From a virus: a stretch of DNA of 31,100 nucleotides. The stretch's first letter is position 1, and each line of letters begins with the position of its first letter. Positions 14,943-21,641 of the stretch are shown here, in pieces. Below the pieces are notes generated by a model. That model saw nothing but the letters and a program-made list of their open reading frames with translations. It ran no database searches and had not been told where the DNA came from. Location of the stretch: the IMG/VR virus record IMGVR_UViG_3300020192_000057, positions 1-31,100 of that record. The stretch is one strand, 5' to 3'. Position numbers and translations under genes: made by a program.

Positions 14943-15490
14943 CCATCAAGGATCGAATCGTCGAACTGCACGGAGAGTCGTTTCTCCGCAAGAGCGCCCT
15001 GAACATTCGCGACGGCGAAGGCGTGTTCCGGGAATTTCTCGAAGGCGCCGGGTATCGCACGATCCTGGAGATCGGCACCTACAAGGGCATCTCCGCTGCA
15101 TGCATGGCGCAGTACTGCGAGAAGATCATCACGATCGATCTGGCGCACGGCAAGCTCGAGACGAACGGCGAGGATCACGATCGGCATGCATTCTGGGAAT
15201 CGCTCGGCATCGACAACATTGAGTTCCATGCGGTCGCCGACGATGAAGAGAAGGCGAAGCTGATCGCAGGGTTGGAGTTCGATCTAGCCTTCGTCGACGG
15301 CGCGCACGATACCGAGGGCGTTCGGCGCGACTTCGCTCTCGTCAAGCACTGCGGCGCGGTCCTGTTCCATGACTATGATGACAGCGGGCCGCAATTGGAG
15401 AAGCGCAACGCCGTCTATCGGTTCGTCAACAAGCTCCCGGCGCATCAGCTCCGGGTGCTCGACATCTTCGCGCTGTGGACCGATTCATAG
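14939..15490 (+). CDS. Class I SAM-dependent methyltransferase (second copy)
   Basis: This 183-residue protein carries LEIGTYKG (about 43-50), TIDLAHG (about 65-71) and an AFVDGAHD segment, then a 'CGAVLFHDY' strand. It matches the product of 13888 motif by motif, with the same IGT-x-x-G, D-(I/L)-AH and CG-VLFH features, so the two are paralogues separated by a different methyltransferase. It starts with ATG 14939 behind AAGGA and overlaps the stop before. A sugar O-methyltransferase role in the cassette is plausible; the substrate is unknown. Confidence 0.8.
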   Translation: MTIKDRIVELHGESFLRKSALNIRDGEGVFREFLEGAGYRTILEIGTYKGISAACMAQYCEKIITIDLAHGKLETNGEDHDRHAFWESLGIDNIEFHAVADDEEKAKLIAGLEFDLAFVDGAHDTEGVRRDFALVKHCGAVLFHDYDDSGPQLEKRNAVYRFVNKLPAHQLRVLDIFALWTDS

Positions 15491-16122
15491 CCTCGCTGCC
15501 GGCCGAGTCGGACGGCGACTTGATGCTGTGTCGCGACTTCGGCATCGCCTACCAGCAAGACAGGACGAACCTGTGCGCGTACGACGATGCCTACTACGAC
15601 AAGTGCAAGTCGTACGAAGGCCAGCAGATCGCGCAGGCCATCAACGCGGGGCGCGTGGCGCTGGTCAACAAGTACGTCGGCCTGGGCAAAGTGGTCGACG
15701 TAGGCATCGGCTCTGGCGAGTTCATCCGCCTGCGCCCGAACACCTGGGGCCACGACGTGAACCCCGCCGGCATCGAGTGGCTGAAGCGCAACGACCTCTG
15801 GGCGAAGAACCTGCAAGGCTTCGCCGGCGCCACGTTCTGGGACGTCCTGGAGCACGTCGAGACGCCGGAGGAATACCTGCAGCAGATTGGACTGCATGCC
15901 TTCGCCTTCGTGAGCATTCCCCTGTTCTACGCGCTGGGCGCGGTGCGGGCATCGAAGCATTACCGGCCGGGCGAGCACCTGCAGTATTTCACTGAGCAGG
16001 GCTTCATCGACTGGATGGAGCGCCACGGCTTTCGCCTCATGCAGATGCAGGACTTCGAGATCAGGGCGGGTCGAGAGTCGATCTACAGCTTCGCTTTCAG
16101 GCGGTACAGATGGCCGGTCTGA
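15475..16122 (+). CDS. Methyltransferase, Methyltransf_23-like
   Basis: This 215-residue protein has a SAM motif VVDVGIGSGEF (about 73-83), D94 in GHDVNP, the FWDVLEHV segment (about 121-128) and a C-terminal 'GEHLQYFTEQGFIDWMERHGF' region, all typical of type 23 methyltransferases acting on sugars or small molecules. The N-terminus has Cys/Tyr-rich features (CRDFGIAYQ; YDDAYYDKC) also seen in phage relatives. GTG 15475 overlaps the previous gene but lacks a clear ribosome-binding site; in-frame ATG 15523 is the alternative. It is the last gene of the cassette and overlaps the tail-completion gene. Confidence 0.8.
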   Translation: MDRFIASLPAESDGDLMLCRDFGIAYQQDRTNLCAYDDAYYDKCKSYEGQQIAQAINAGRVALVNKYVGLGKVVDVGIGSGEFIRLRPNTWGHDVNPAGIEWLKRNDLWAKNLQGFAGATFWDVLEHVETPEEYLQQIGLHAFAFVSIPLFYALGAVRASKHYRPGEHLQYFTEQGFIDWMERHGFRLMQMQDFEIRAGRESIYSFAFRRYRWPV

Positions 16123-16613
16123 AGATGGAAATGCAACTGCATGGGTTGACCGGCGTGCTCGAGACGCTGAAGTCGCTCCCCGCCGAGGTCGTCAGCAAAC
16201 GCGGCGGCCCGGTCAAGGCCGCACTGCGCAAGGGCGCGAACGTCATTCTCAAGGCCGAGAAAGCGAACCTTCGTGCGGTCATGGGGCACCGGACGAATGG
16301 CGAGCGCCAACTGTCCACCGGCCTGCTGTTGAAAAACCTCGTCGCCACCCGCGGCAAGCCGAGGGGCGTCAACGGCGAGCGGTACATCGTCCGCGTGAAG
16401 CGCAAGAACTATCCGCGCAAGGGAAAGAACGTCAGCACGGTCAAGGTCGCGCAGCTGCTCGAGTACGGCAGCAGCAAGCAACCGGCGGAGCCTTTCATCC
16501 GGCCGGCGTTCAACGCCAAGGCGGCTGAGGCGATCCGCACCATCGAGATCGAGCTCGTCAAGGGCGTCAAGAAGGTCGCGGCGAAGCTGGGCCAACAGAA
16601 CAAGGGGCGCTGA
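16110..16613 (+). CDS. HK97 gp10-like tail completion protein
   Basis: This 167-residue basic protein fits the HK97 gp10 family, which acts at the head-tail or tail-terminator junction. It opens with a 'LHGLTGVLETLKSLP' helix, then a 'K-ALRKGANVILKAEKANL' helix, a strand-rich middle with many Lys/Arg, the 'LLEYGSSKQPAEPFIRPAFNA' segment (about 120-140) that marks the family, and a C-terminal helix. ATG 16110 lies 12 bases inside the last methyltransferase. Its position resumes the structural order that the sugar and methylation cassette interrupted. Confidence 0.88.
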   Translation: MAGLKMEMQLHGLTGVLETLKSLPAEVVSKRGGPVKAALRKGANVILKAEKANLRAVMGHRTNGERQLSTGLLLKNLVATRGKPRGVNGERYIVRVKRKNYPRKGKNVSTVKVAQLLEYGSSKQPAEPFIRPAFNAKAAEAIRTIEIELVKGVKKVAAKLGQQNKGR

Positions 16614-16993
16614 TGCTTCCTCCGGTTTTCCAGGCGCTGAAGGCCTCTGCGGCGGTCAAGGCCATCGTCGGCAGCAACCCTCCCCGCGTCTATCGCCACG
16701 GCCGGGTGCCCGAGGGCACGCCAGAGCGGCCGATCATCGAACCCTTCGTCACTTGGTTCATGGTCTCGGGCGTGCCGGAGAACAACCTCAGCGACCCGCC
16801 GCCATGCGATCGCACGACGGTGCAAGTGGATTGCTGGCATCGCACGGATTCCGGCGTCGAGCTTCTGGCGACCGCGGTTCGCGACGCGCTCGAGGTCATC
16901 GGCGTAATGACCGCGACGCAGATCGACGACTTCGAAACCGAAACCAAGTTCTTTCGGATGTCGCTCCAGGTCGACGTCTTCATCAATCACTGA
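16613..16993 (+). CDS. Tail terminator / completion protein (DUF3168-like)
   Basis: This 126-residue protein fits the DUF3168 tail-completion family: a short helix (FQALKASAAVKAIVG), an 'RVYRHGRVPEGTP-PFV' segment, and strands including 'TVQVDCWHR' and the C-terminal 'FFRMSLQVDVFI'. Proteins of this type cap the tail tube and join it to the head. It starts with TGATG overlap, and a terminator-like hairpin follows its stop codon. Confidence 0.85.
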   Translation: MLPPVFQALKASAAVKAIVGSNPPRVYRHGRVPEGTPERPIIEPFVTWFMVSGVPENNLSDPPPCDRTTVQVDCWHRTDSGVELLATAVRDALEVIGVMTATQIDDFETETKFFRMSLQVDVFINH

Positions 16994-17016
16994 TCCTCTC
17001 CGTTTCCCCCACCACC

Positions 17017-17040
17017 GGCCCGCTGAATGCGGGCCTTTTT
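17017..17040 (+). terminator. Hairpin terminator before the tail tube gene
   Basis: A perfect 7-bp stem, GGCCCGC (17017-17023) with GCGGGCC (17029-17035), a five-base loop and TTTTT. It shares the GGCCCGC/GCGGGCC core with the hairpin after the capsid gene. The tail-tube ribosome-binding site (GAAGGA, 17045-17050) follows at once, so readthrough or a processed 5' end for the tube message is implied. Confidence 0.8.
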
Positions 17041-17056
17041 CATTGAAGGAAGCATC

Positions 17057-17557
17057 ATGGCTGTCATTCAAAACCAGTTCGAAACCAAGGGCACGCATCT
17101 CTACTTCATCGATGCCGTGACCACCACTGACCCCACTGTCACCAAGCTGACTTGCCCGACCGGTATCACCGGAATCGGCGGCGGCACGAAGGACAAGATC
17201 GACACCACCTGCCTCGATGAGACCGGTGCGTATCGGACCAACGTCGGCGGCTTTGCCGACCCCGCGGAACTCTCCGTTCCGTTCATTCTGTACAAAGGCG
17301 ACGGCTCGCACCAAGCCCTGTTCCTGTTGCGCGACTCCGGCGCGACGGTGAGCTGGATGCTTGGACTCAGCGACTCCATCGCCGTGCCGACGCTCGACAG
17401 CGACATGACCGCGCTCGTCACGCCGGCCGCCCGCACTACCTTCGCATTTTCCGGCTACGTCACGCAAGTGACATTGGACGCGACGATCAACGAAGTCATC
17501 CGCGGCACCCTCACTATCCAACCGACTGGCACGACGACCCCCTACTGGGCGTCGTGA
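17057..17557 (+). CDS. Major tail tube protein
   Basis: This 166-residue protein is expected to polymerise into the tail tube. It matches the lambda V-type tube family in size and pattern: an early 'GTHLYFID' strand, a 'GIGGGTKDKIDTTCLDETGA' segment (about 44-63) characteristic of the family, a 'FADPAELSVPF' strand and a C-terminal 'TNQVTLDATINEVIRGTLTIQPTG'-like segment. ATG 17057 is chosen for its GAAGGA site; the frame extends upstream only into the hairpin. It lies directly before the frameshifted chaperone genes, as expected. Confidence 0.9.
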   Translation: MAVIQNQFETKGTHLYFIDAVTTTDPTVTKLTCPTGITGIGGGTKDKIDTTCLDETGAYRTNVGGFADPAELSVPFILYKGDGSHQALFLLRDSGATVSWMLGLSDSIAVPTLDSDMTALVTPAARTTFAFSGYVTQVTLDATINEVIRGTLTIQPTGTTTPYWAS

Positions 17558-17901
17558 TGGACTGGCTGCTGACGCAGCCGGGCACGGTACGGGCTGAAAC
17601 ACGCCCATTCGGTGACGGCAAGGATCACACCTTCCACTTCAAGGCTCGCGCGCCGAACGAGATTGCTGCCCACTTCGGAGCAGTCCAGGCGCTGACCAAG
17701 GACGGCCAGACGGCCGAAGCCGCGGTCGCGGTGCAAAAGGAGCTCGCGCGATTCATCGCCGATTCCCTTTGCAACGAAGACGGCACGCCCATGCTCGACG
17801 CAAAGAAGGCCGAGCAGATCGCCCCGGTTCTGAAGAACGAACTGCGCGCGATCATCGTCGACGGATCCAGCAAGACCGTCTCCGAACTGGGAAACGTCTA
17901 G
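17557..17901 (+). CDS. Tail assembly chaperone G-like
   Basis: This 114-residue protein corresponds to lambda gpG, a chaperone that coats the tape measure protein before tube polymerisation and is not retained in the virion. It is recognised by position between tube and tape measure, small size, and the frameshift signal at its 3' end. Features include an N-terminal strand pair (FHFKARAP), an alanine-rich helix and a helical C-terminus. ATG 17557 overlaps the tube stop; GTG 17554 is also in frame. Most ribosomes should stop at TAG 17899-17901. Confidence 0.85.
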   Translation: MDWLLTQPGTVRAETRPFGDGKDHTFHFKARAPNEIAAHFGAVQALTKDGQTAEAAVAVQKELARFIADSLCNEDGTPMLDAKKAEQIAPVLKNELRAIIVDGSSKTVSELGNV

Positions 17902-18218
17902 CAGCCAAGGGCGAGGAATGGTTCTGGCACGTTCTCGCCCTCGCACTCGGCGGTCGCACGATCGCCGAGTGGAAAGCCGCAATGGCGGCCGACCCGGTGG
18001 AGTTCGAGAGCTGGAAGGCGTTCTACACGCTGCACCCCTTCGACGACCGCTCACGATTCCACCGGCCGGCGGCGCTGATGGCGTCCATGGTGGGCGGGAA
18101 CGAGGTCGGCGACCTGCTGGACTGGCTCGACCGCAAGCCCGCTCCAGAGGCGGGCTACAGCGACGTGGACCTGTCGTTCATGAAGGCGTTCGGCGTGAAA
18201 CCGCCGCGTAAGGACTGA
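17557..18218 (+). CDS. Tail assembly chaperone G-T fusion made by -1 frameshift
   Basis: About 220 residues: codons 17557-17895 in the G frame, then a step back of one base so reading continues CGT-CTA-GCA from 17895 to the stop at 18216-18218. The T part (about 107 residues, with a 'GEEWFWHVLALALGGRTIAEW' segment and a 'PFDDRSRFHRPAALMASMV' segment) has no own start codon near its beginning, as in lambda T. The G-T form links the chaperone to the tube protein and tape measure during assembly. Confidence 0.88.
17889..17895 (+). promoter_or_regulatory. Programmed -1 ribosomal frameshift slippery site
   Basis: GGGAAAC occurs in the correct register (G GGA AAC in the G frame), fits the X-XXY-YYZ rule, and lies two codons before the G stop. 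The lambda G/T site is GGGAAAG, so this is close to the canonical form. Confidence 0.9.
17908..17941 (+). promoter_or_regulatory. Hairpin that may stimulate the frameshift
   Basis: AGGGCGAG (17908-17915) pairs perfectly with CTCGCCCT (17934-17941), 8 bp with an 18-base loop, starting 12 bases after the slippery heptamer. The spacing is slightly longer than the usual 5-9 bases. The large loop could also pair downstream as a pseudoknot. Confidence 0.55.
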
Positions 18219-18220
18219 GC

Positions 18221-20428
18221 ATGGCAGCAGGCAGCATCACCGTCGATCTGTTGCTCAAGACGGGCACGTTCGAGACAGACACCAAGCGTGCCGGTCAGAA
18301 CCTCAGGCGGCTTCAGAAGGACGCCGAGGCGGTCGGCCGTGCTATCGGTGTCGCGTTCGCGGCTGCGGCCGTTGCGACGCTCGCCTTTGCCAAGAGCCAG
18401 ATCAACCAGCTCGACGCGCTGAACGACCTGTCCGACGCCACGGGCTCGACGGTCGAAAACCTGAGTGCGCTCGAGGACGTGGCCCGGCGCAATGGGCAGT
18501 CGCTCGACGATGTGACGGGAATCCTCGTCAAGTTCAATGCCGCCCTGAAGGAAACTGACGGCAAGAACGGGATCAGCCTCGCGCTGCAGTCGATCGGGCT
18601 GAGCGCGAAGGAACTGCAAAGCCTCGACCCGGCCGAAGCCCTGCGCCGCACTGCGGTCGCGCTCGCCGGATTCGCAGATGACGGCAACAAGGCGCGGATC
18701 GTTCAGGAACTGTTCGGCAAGTCCGTCAGGGAAGCCGGCCCATTCCTGAAAGACCTCGCGGAGCAGGGCAAGCTAAACGCGACGGTCACTACCGAGCAGG
18801 CGAAGGCGGCGGAGGAGTTCAACAAGCAGATATTCGGCCTGCAGAAGAACGTCGCCGACGCTGCCAGGGCCATCCTCGGTGACTTGATCCCGGCGATCAA
18901 TGCGGTCTTCCGGGACGTTCGCGGCGGATCGTTTTTCGACAACATCTTCGGCACGCTCGGGCTCGGCACGTCGACTGCGGCCGAGGCGCTGGTCAAGAAC
19001 TCGACCCGGATCAACGACTCGATTGCCGAAACCACCCGGTCAATTGCCAAGCTCAAGGAATCGGCCGGCAACAGCGGGAACATCTATGCTGAGAAGGGCA
19101 TTGCCGATCTAGAAAAGAAGCTCGTCGGCCTGCGCACCGAAGCCGCGGCCGCCGAAAAGCAGATGATCCTGCTGTCGGGGTTGAACAAGGGCTCCGGTCC
19201 TGCGAAGCCGGATGCGCCGAAACTTGGCCTCCCCCCGCTTCCGAAGCCGGCGAGCGGCACGGATCCCTTCGTGGCCCTCATCAAGAGCGCACGCGAGATG
19301 CTGGCGGTCGCCAAGGCATCCACCGAGGCCGAGGGCGATCTAAGCCAGGCGCAGACGGCGCGGGTGAAGATTCAGGCCGACCTGACCGCCGGCACGCTCA
19401 AGCTGACGAAGCCGCAGAAGGAACTCCTGTTCCTGACGCTCGAGCAGGCCGACGCCTATCAGCGCGAGGGCGAACTGCAGAAGCGATCAACGCAGGCGAC
19501 CATCGATGCATTCTCGGCGCGAGAGAGCTTCCTGCAGCAGCAGAAGGCCGTCACTGATTCCTTGCTCGACGAGGTAGTCGCCGCCCGCCAGCAGGCTACG
19601 CAGTTCGGGGCAACCGCGGCCGCCATCGAGGCGCAGGCGATTGCCAAGAATCGGGCGGTCGCAGCATCCAAGGAACTGCTCGCCATCGCCCGTGAGGAAC
19701 GGGACGAACTTGACCCCATCGCGGCCGAGTACCGCAAGCAGGCGGCGGCCATCAGAGACGCAGCCAAGGCGCGCGAGGAACTGATCGCCAAGCAGAACCT
19801 GCTCCTGAACGATCCGACCGCGGGCGCCGAGCAGGCGGTCAAGGACTACCTCGAGGCCATCAGCAAGGCCGGGCTTGCGACGCATGACGCCATATCCAAC
19901 GCGCTGGCCTCGCTCGAGGACTTGACCGTCGAAGCCTTGCTAGGCGGCGACATCAAGTCGGCCGCGAAGAGTCTGGTGAATCAACTCATCAGCGAGTTCT
20001 ATCGGTTGCAGGTCGTCCGGCCTTTGCTCGCGTCGATCTTCGGCGGCGGCGGGGGCGGTGGACTGGCGGCGCTCCTGAAACTGTTCGGCGGCGGACAGAG
20101 CAATCTGCAATTGGGCTCGACGACGATCACGCCTCAGCTGGTCGGCGAGTTCGCCACGGGCACGCCCTACGTTCCGAAGACGGGTCTCGCGCTGGTCCAC
20201 GAGGGCGAGCGCATCACGCCGCGGGCGCAAAACACGGCCGGCTCCGGCGGCACTGTCGTCGAGGTTCACAACTACTCCGGCGCCACCGTGCGCGAAGAGT
20301 CGAGCCAGCGCGGCGACAAGAAGCTGACCCGTCTCATCATCGGCGAGATCGCCCGTGATTCGCGCAGCGGTGGCGTGACTCGTCAAGCAACCCGGGAGGC
20401 GGTCGGCCCGAGACCGCGCAGGGGGTGA
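18221..20428 (+). CDS. Tape measure protein
   Basis: This 735-residue protein sets tail length and is expected to pass into the host envelope at infection. It has the usual layout: a basic helical N-terminus (1-36), an Ala-rich hydrophobic segment (about 40-57), long helical and coiled-coil stretches with heptad-like Leu/Ala/Glu patterns (roughly 170-600), a glycine run (about 607-614), and the lambda H-like C-terminal segment with 'FATGTPYVPKTGLALVHEGE' and a basic tail. Using about 1.5 angstrom per residue, a general rule for these proteins, tail length would be near 110 nm. The start ATG 18221 follows the T stop by two bases. Confidence 0.93.
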   Translation: MAAGSITVDLLLKTGTFETDTKRAGQNLRRLQKDAEAVGRAIGVAFAAAAVATLAFAKSQINQLDALNDLSDATGSTVENLSALEDVARRNGQSLDDVTGILVKFNAALKETDGKNGISLALQSIGLSAKELQSLDPAEALRRTAVALAGFADDGNKARIVQELFGKSVREAGPFLKDLAEQGKLNATVTTEQAKAAEEFNKQIFGLQKNVADAARAILGDLIPAINAVFRDVRGGSFFDNIFGTLGLGTSTAAEALVKNSTRINDSIAETTRSIAKLKESAGNSGNIYAEKGIADLEKKLVGLRTEAAAAEKQMILLSGLNKGSGPAKPDAPKLGLPPLPKPASGTDPFVALIKSAREMLAVAKASTEAEGDLSQAQTARVKIQADLTAGTLKLTKPQKELLFLTLEQADAYQREGELQKRSTQATIDAFSARESFLQQQKAVTDSLLDEVVAARQQATQFGATAAAIEAQAIAKNRAVAASKELLAIAREERDELDPIAAEYRKQAAAIRDAAKAREELIAKQNLLLNDPTAGAEQAVKDYLEAISKAGLATHDAISNALASLEDLTVEALLGGDIKSAAKSLVNQLISEFYRLQVVRPLLASIFGGGGGGGLAALLKLFGGGQSNLQLGSTTITPQLVGEFATGTPYVPKTGLALVHEGERITPRAQNTAGSGGTVVEVHNYSGATVREESSQRGDKKLTRLIIGEIARDSRSGGVTRQATREAVGPRPRRG

Positions 20429-21318
20429 CCCTCCCGCTCATCTTCCCGCCGAGCTCGCTGCCCCTGTTCCTGGGGCGCGGGATTGGCGTCACGCTCGGCG
20501 ACGACTTTGCGGGCGTGGCTCGCGGCAGCGGGCACAGCCGCAAGCGCCCGAAGTCCAGCGGGAAGCCACGCACGGTGTCGGTCACGTGGCAGCTGACCTA
20601 CGCGCAGATGATCGAGCTCGACCTGTGGGGCGAGCAGGCGCTGAACGTCTGGACCGAGGAGTTCACGGCCGAGGTGCCGAACATGGGCCCCGGCCGGCTG
20701 TTCTGGCGGGCTCGCTGGGCCGAGATGCCGCGCATGAGGCCGCAGGGCACCCCGCGCGGGCCGGAGTGGGCGGTCACCGGGACACTGATCCTCTACGGCG
20801 AGGGTGCAGCCAGCAGGCCGTCGACGGGCGCACTGAGCGGCGAGATTCTGATCGCGCGGCTCGGCTCCGGCTTGCTGGTCCTGCCCGCCACGCCGCTGGC
20901 GGGCGAGATTCTGATCGCGCGGATCGCGGTCACGCTGCTCGCGGGCGAGATCGTCATCGCCCTGACGTCGACCATCCTGCCGCTTGCCGGCGAGATCGTC
21001 ATCGCGCGCACGGGGTCGGGAAGCCTGTCAGCGGGCGGCGGAGGCGGAAGCGGCGGAACGATCATCGTCGGCGAGGCGGACGGCACTCCGCTTCAGGCGG
21101 TCGCCACGATCCTGTTCCCGAACGGGACGCTCAGTATCGACTCGGACGATACGGCGATCTACACGCCGTCTGCGAGCGGCAGTGGGAAGCAGACGTTCTA
21201 TCAAAGCAGCGACCCCGGCACCGATGCTTCGATTCACGACGACTGGATCGATAGCGATACCGGAATCAAGTACACGCGGATCGATGACGGTTCGTCGATC
21301 CAGTGGGTGGAGTTCTGA
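20425..21318 (+). CDS. Distal tail / fibre-like protein with GEI repeats
   Basis: This 297-residue protein starts at GTG 20425, overlapping the tape measure stop. The N-terminal domain (1-125) has a 'YAQMIELDLWGEQAL' helix and a 'WAVTGTLILYGEG' end that resembles the N-terminal domain of the protein at 22635. Residues about 136-201 hold four repeats of (L)-(S/A)-G-E-I-(L/V)-I-A with variable spacers. A glycine linker (203-211) leads to a C-terminal part with an Ile/Thr-rich strand region and a 'DDWIDSDTGIKYTRIDDGSSIQWVEF' type ending known in phage fibre proteins. It is probably a minor tail component; exact role unknown. Confidence 0.68.
   Translation: MTLPLIFPPSSLPLFLGRGIGVTLGDDFAGVARGSGHSRKRPKSSGKPRTVSVTWQLTYAQMIELDLWGEQALNVWTEEFTAEVPNMGPGRLFWRARWAEMPRMRPQGTPRGPEWAVTGTLILYGEGAASRPSTGALSGEILIARLGSGLLVLPATPLAGEILIARIAVTLLAGEIVIALTSTILPLAGEIVIARTGSGSLSAGGGGGSGGTIIVGEADGTPLQAVATILFPNGTLSIDSDDTAIYTPSASGSGKQTFYQSSDPGTDASIHDDWIDSDTGIKYTRIDDGSSIQWVEF
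20830..21027 (+). repeat. Four degenerate GEI(L/V)IA coding repeats
   Basis: Within the protein at 20425, the segments SGEILIAR, AGEILIAR, AGEIVIAL and AGEIVIAR begin at residues about 138, 159, 173 and 188. Spacing is 21, 14 and 15 residues. The pattern suggests alternating strands of a small repeat domain. Confidence 0.75.
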
Positions 21319-21413
21319 TGCAGTTTCCGACAAGCCCAGCCGTAGGAGATCGCTACACCCTTGCCGGCCGTGTCTGGGAATGGACCGGCGCTTCTTGGAA
21401 GCGGGTGGTCTAG
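21318..21413 (+). CDS. 31-residue protein, short paralogue of the next gene
   Basis: A complete small frame: ATG 21318 (sharing bases with the upstream stop) to TAG 21411-21413. The product begins MQFPTSPAVGDRYTLAGRVW and continues to a W-x-W-x-G-x-x-W-K-R end. This FP-x-SP-x-x-x-D-x-Y ... W-x-W-x-G-x-x-W-K-R pattern matches the first 31 residues of the next gene and is a recognised small phage motif, usually found at the ends of fibre-type proteins. Tandem similarity and clean stop/start coupling argue that it is real. Confidence 0.7.
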   Translation: MQFPTSPAVGDRYTLAGRVWEWTGASWKRVV

Positions 21414-21626
21414 ATGGCGATCAACTTTCCCGATAGCCCGGCGCTGAACGATACGTACATCGTTGCGGATCGCGTCTGGTCCTGGGACGGCTCCGGGTGG
21501 AAACGGATCATCAACGCTGGCCAGGTCGTGTCGGTGTTCATCCTCGCCGGGCCGTTCGTCGATGATCCCCTGGCGCTGCCGGTCCCGCTGGGGCTGGCGT
21601 CGTTTGAACTGGTCAACTATGTGTAA
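21414..21626 (+). CDS. Small 70-residue tail-associated protein
   Basis: ATG 21414 starts directly after the previous stop. Residues 1-32 repeat the FP-DSP-x-x-x-D-x-Y ... W-x-W-DG-GWKR motif of the 31-residue neighbour; the last half is hydrophobic and loop-like with a Pro/Val/Leu pattern. The motif is common in short phage proteins next to fibre genes and in fibre C-termini. No enzymatic function is suggested. It may be a detached fibre domain. Confidence 0.68.
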   Translation: MAINFPDSPALNDTYIVADRVWSWDGSGWKRIINAGQVVSVFILAGPFVDDPLALPVPLGLASFELVNYV

Positions 21627-21641
21627 AGGCGGGATCCACCA

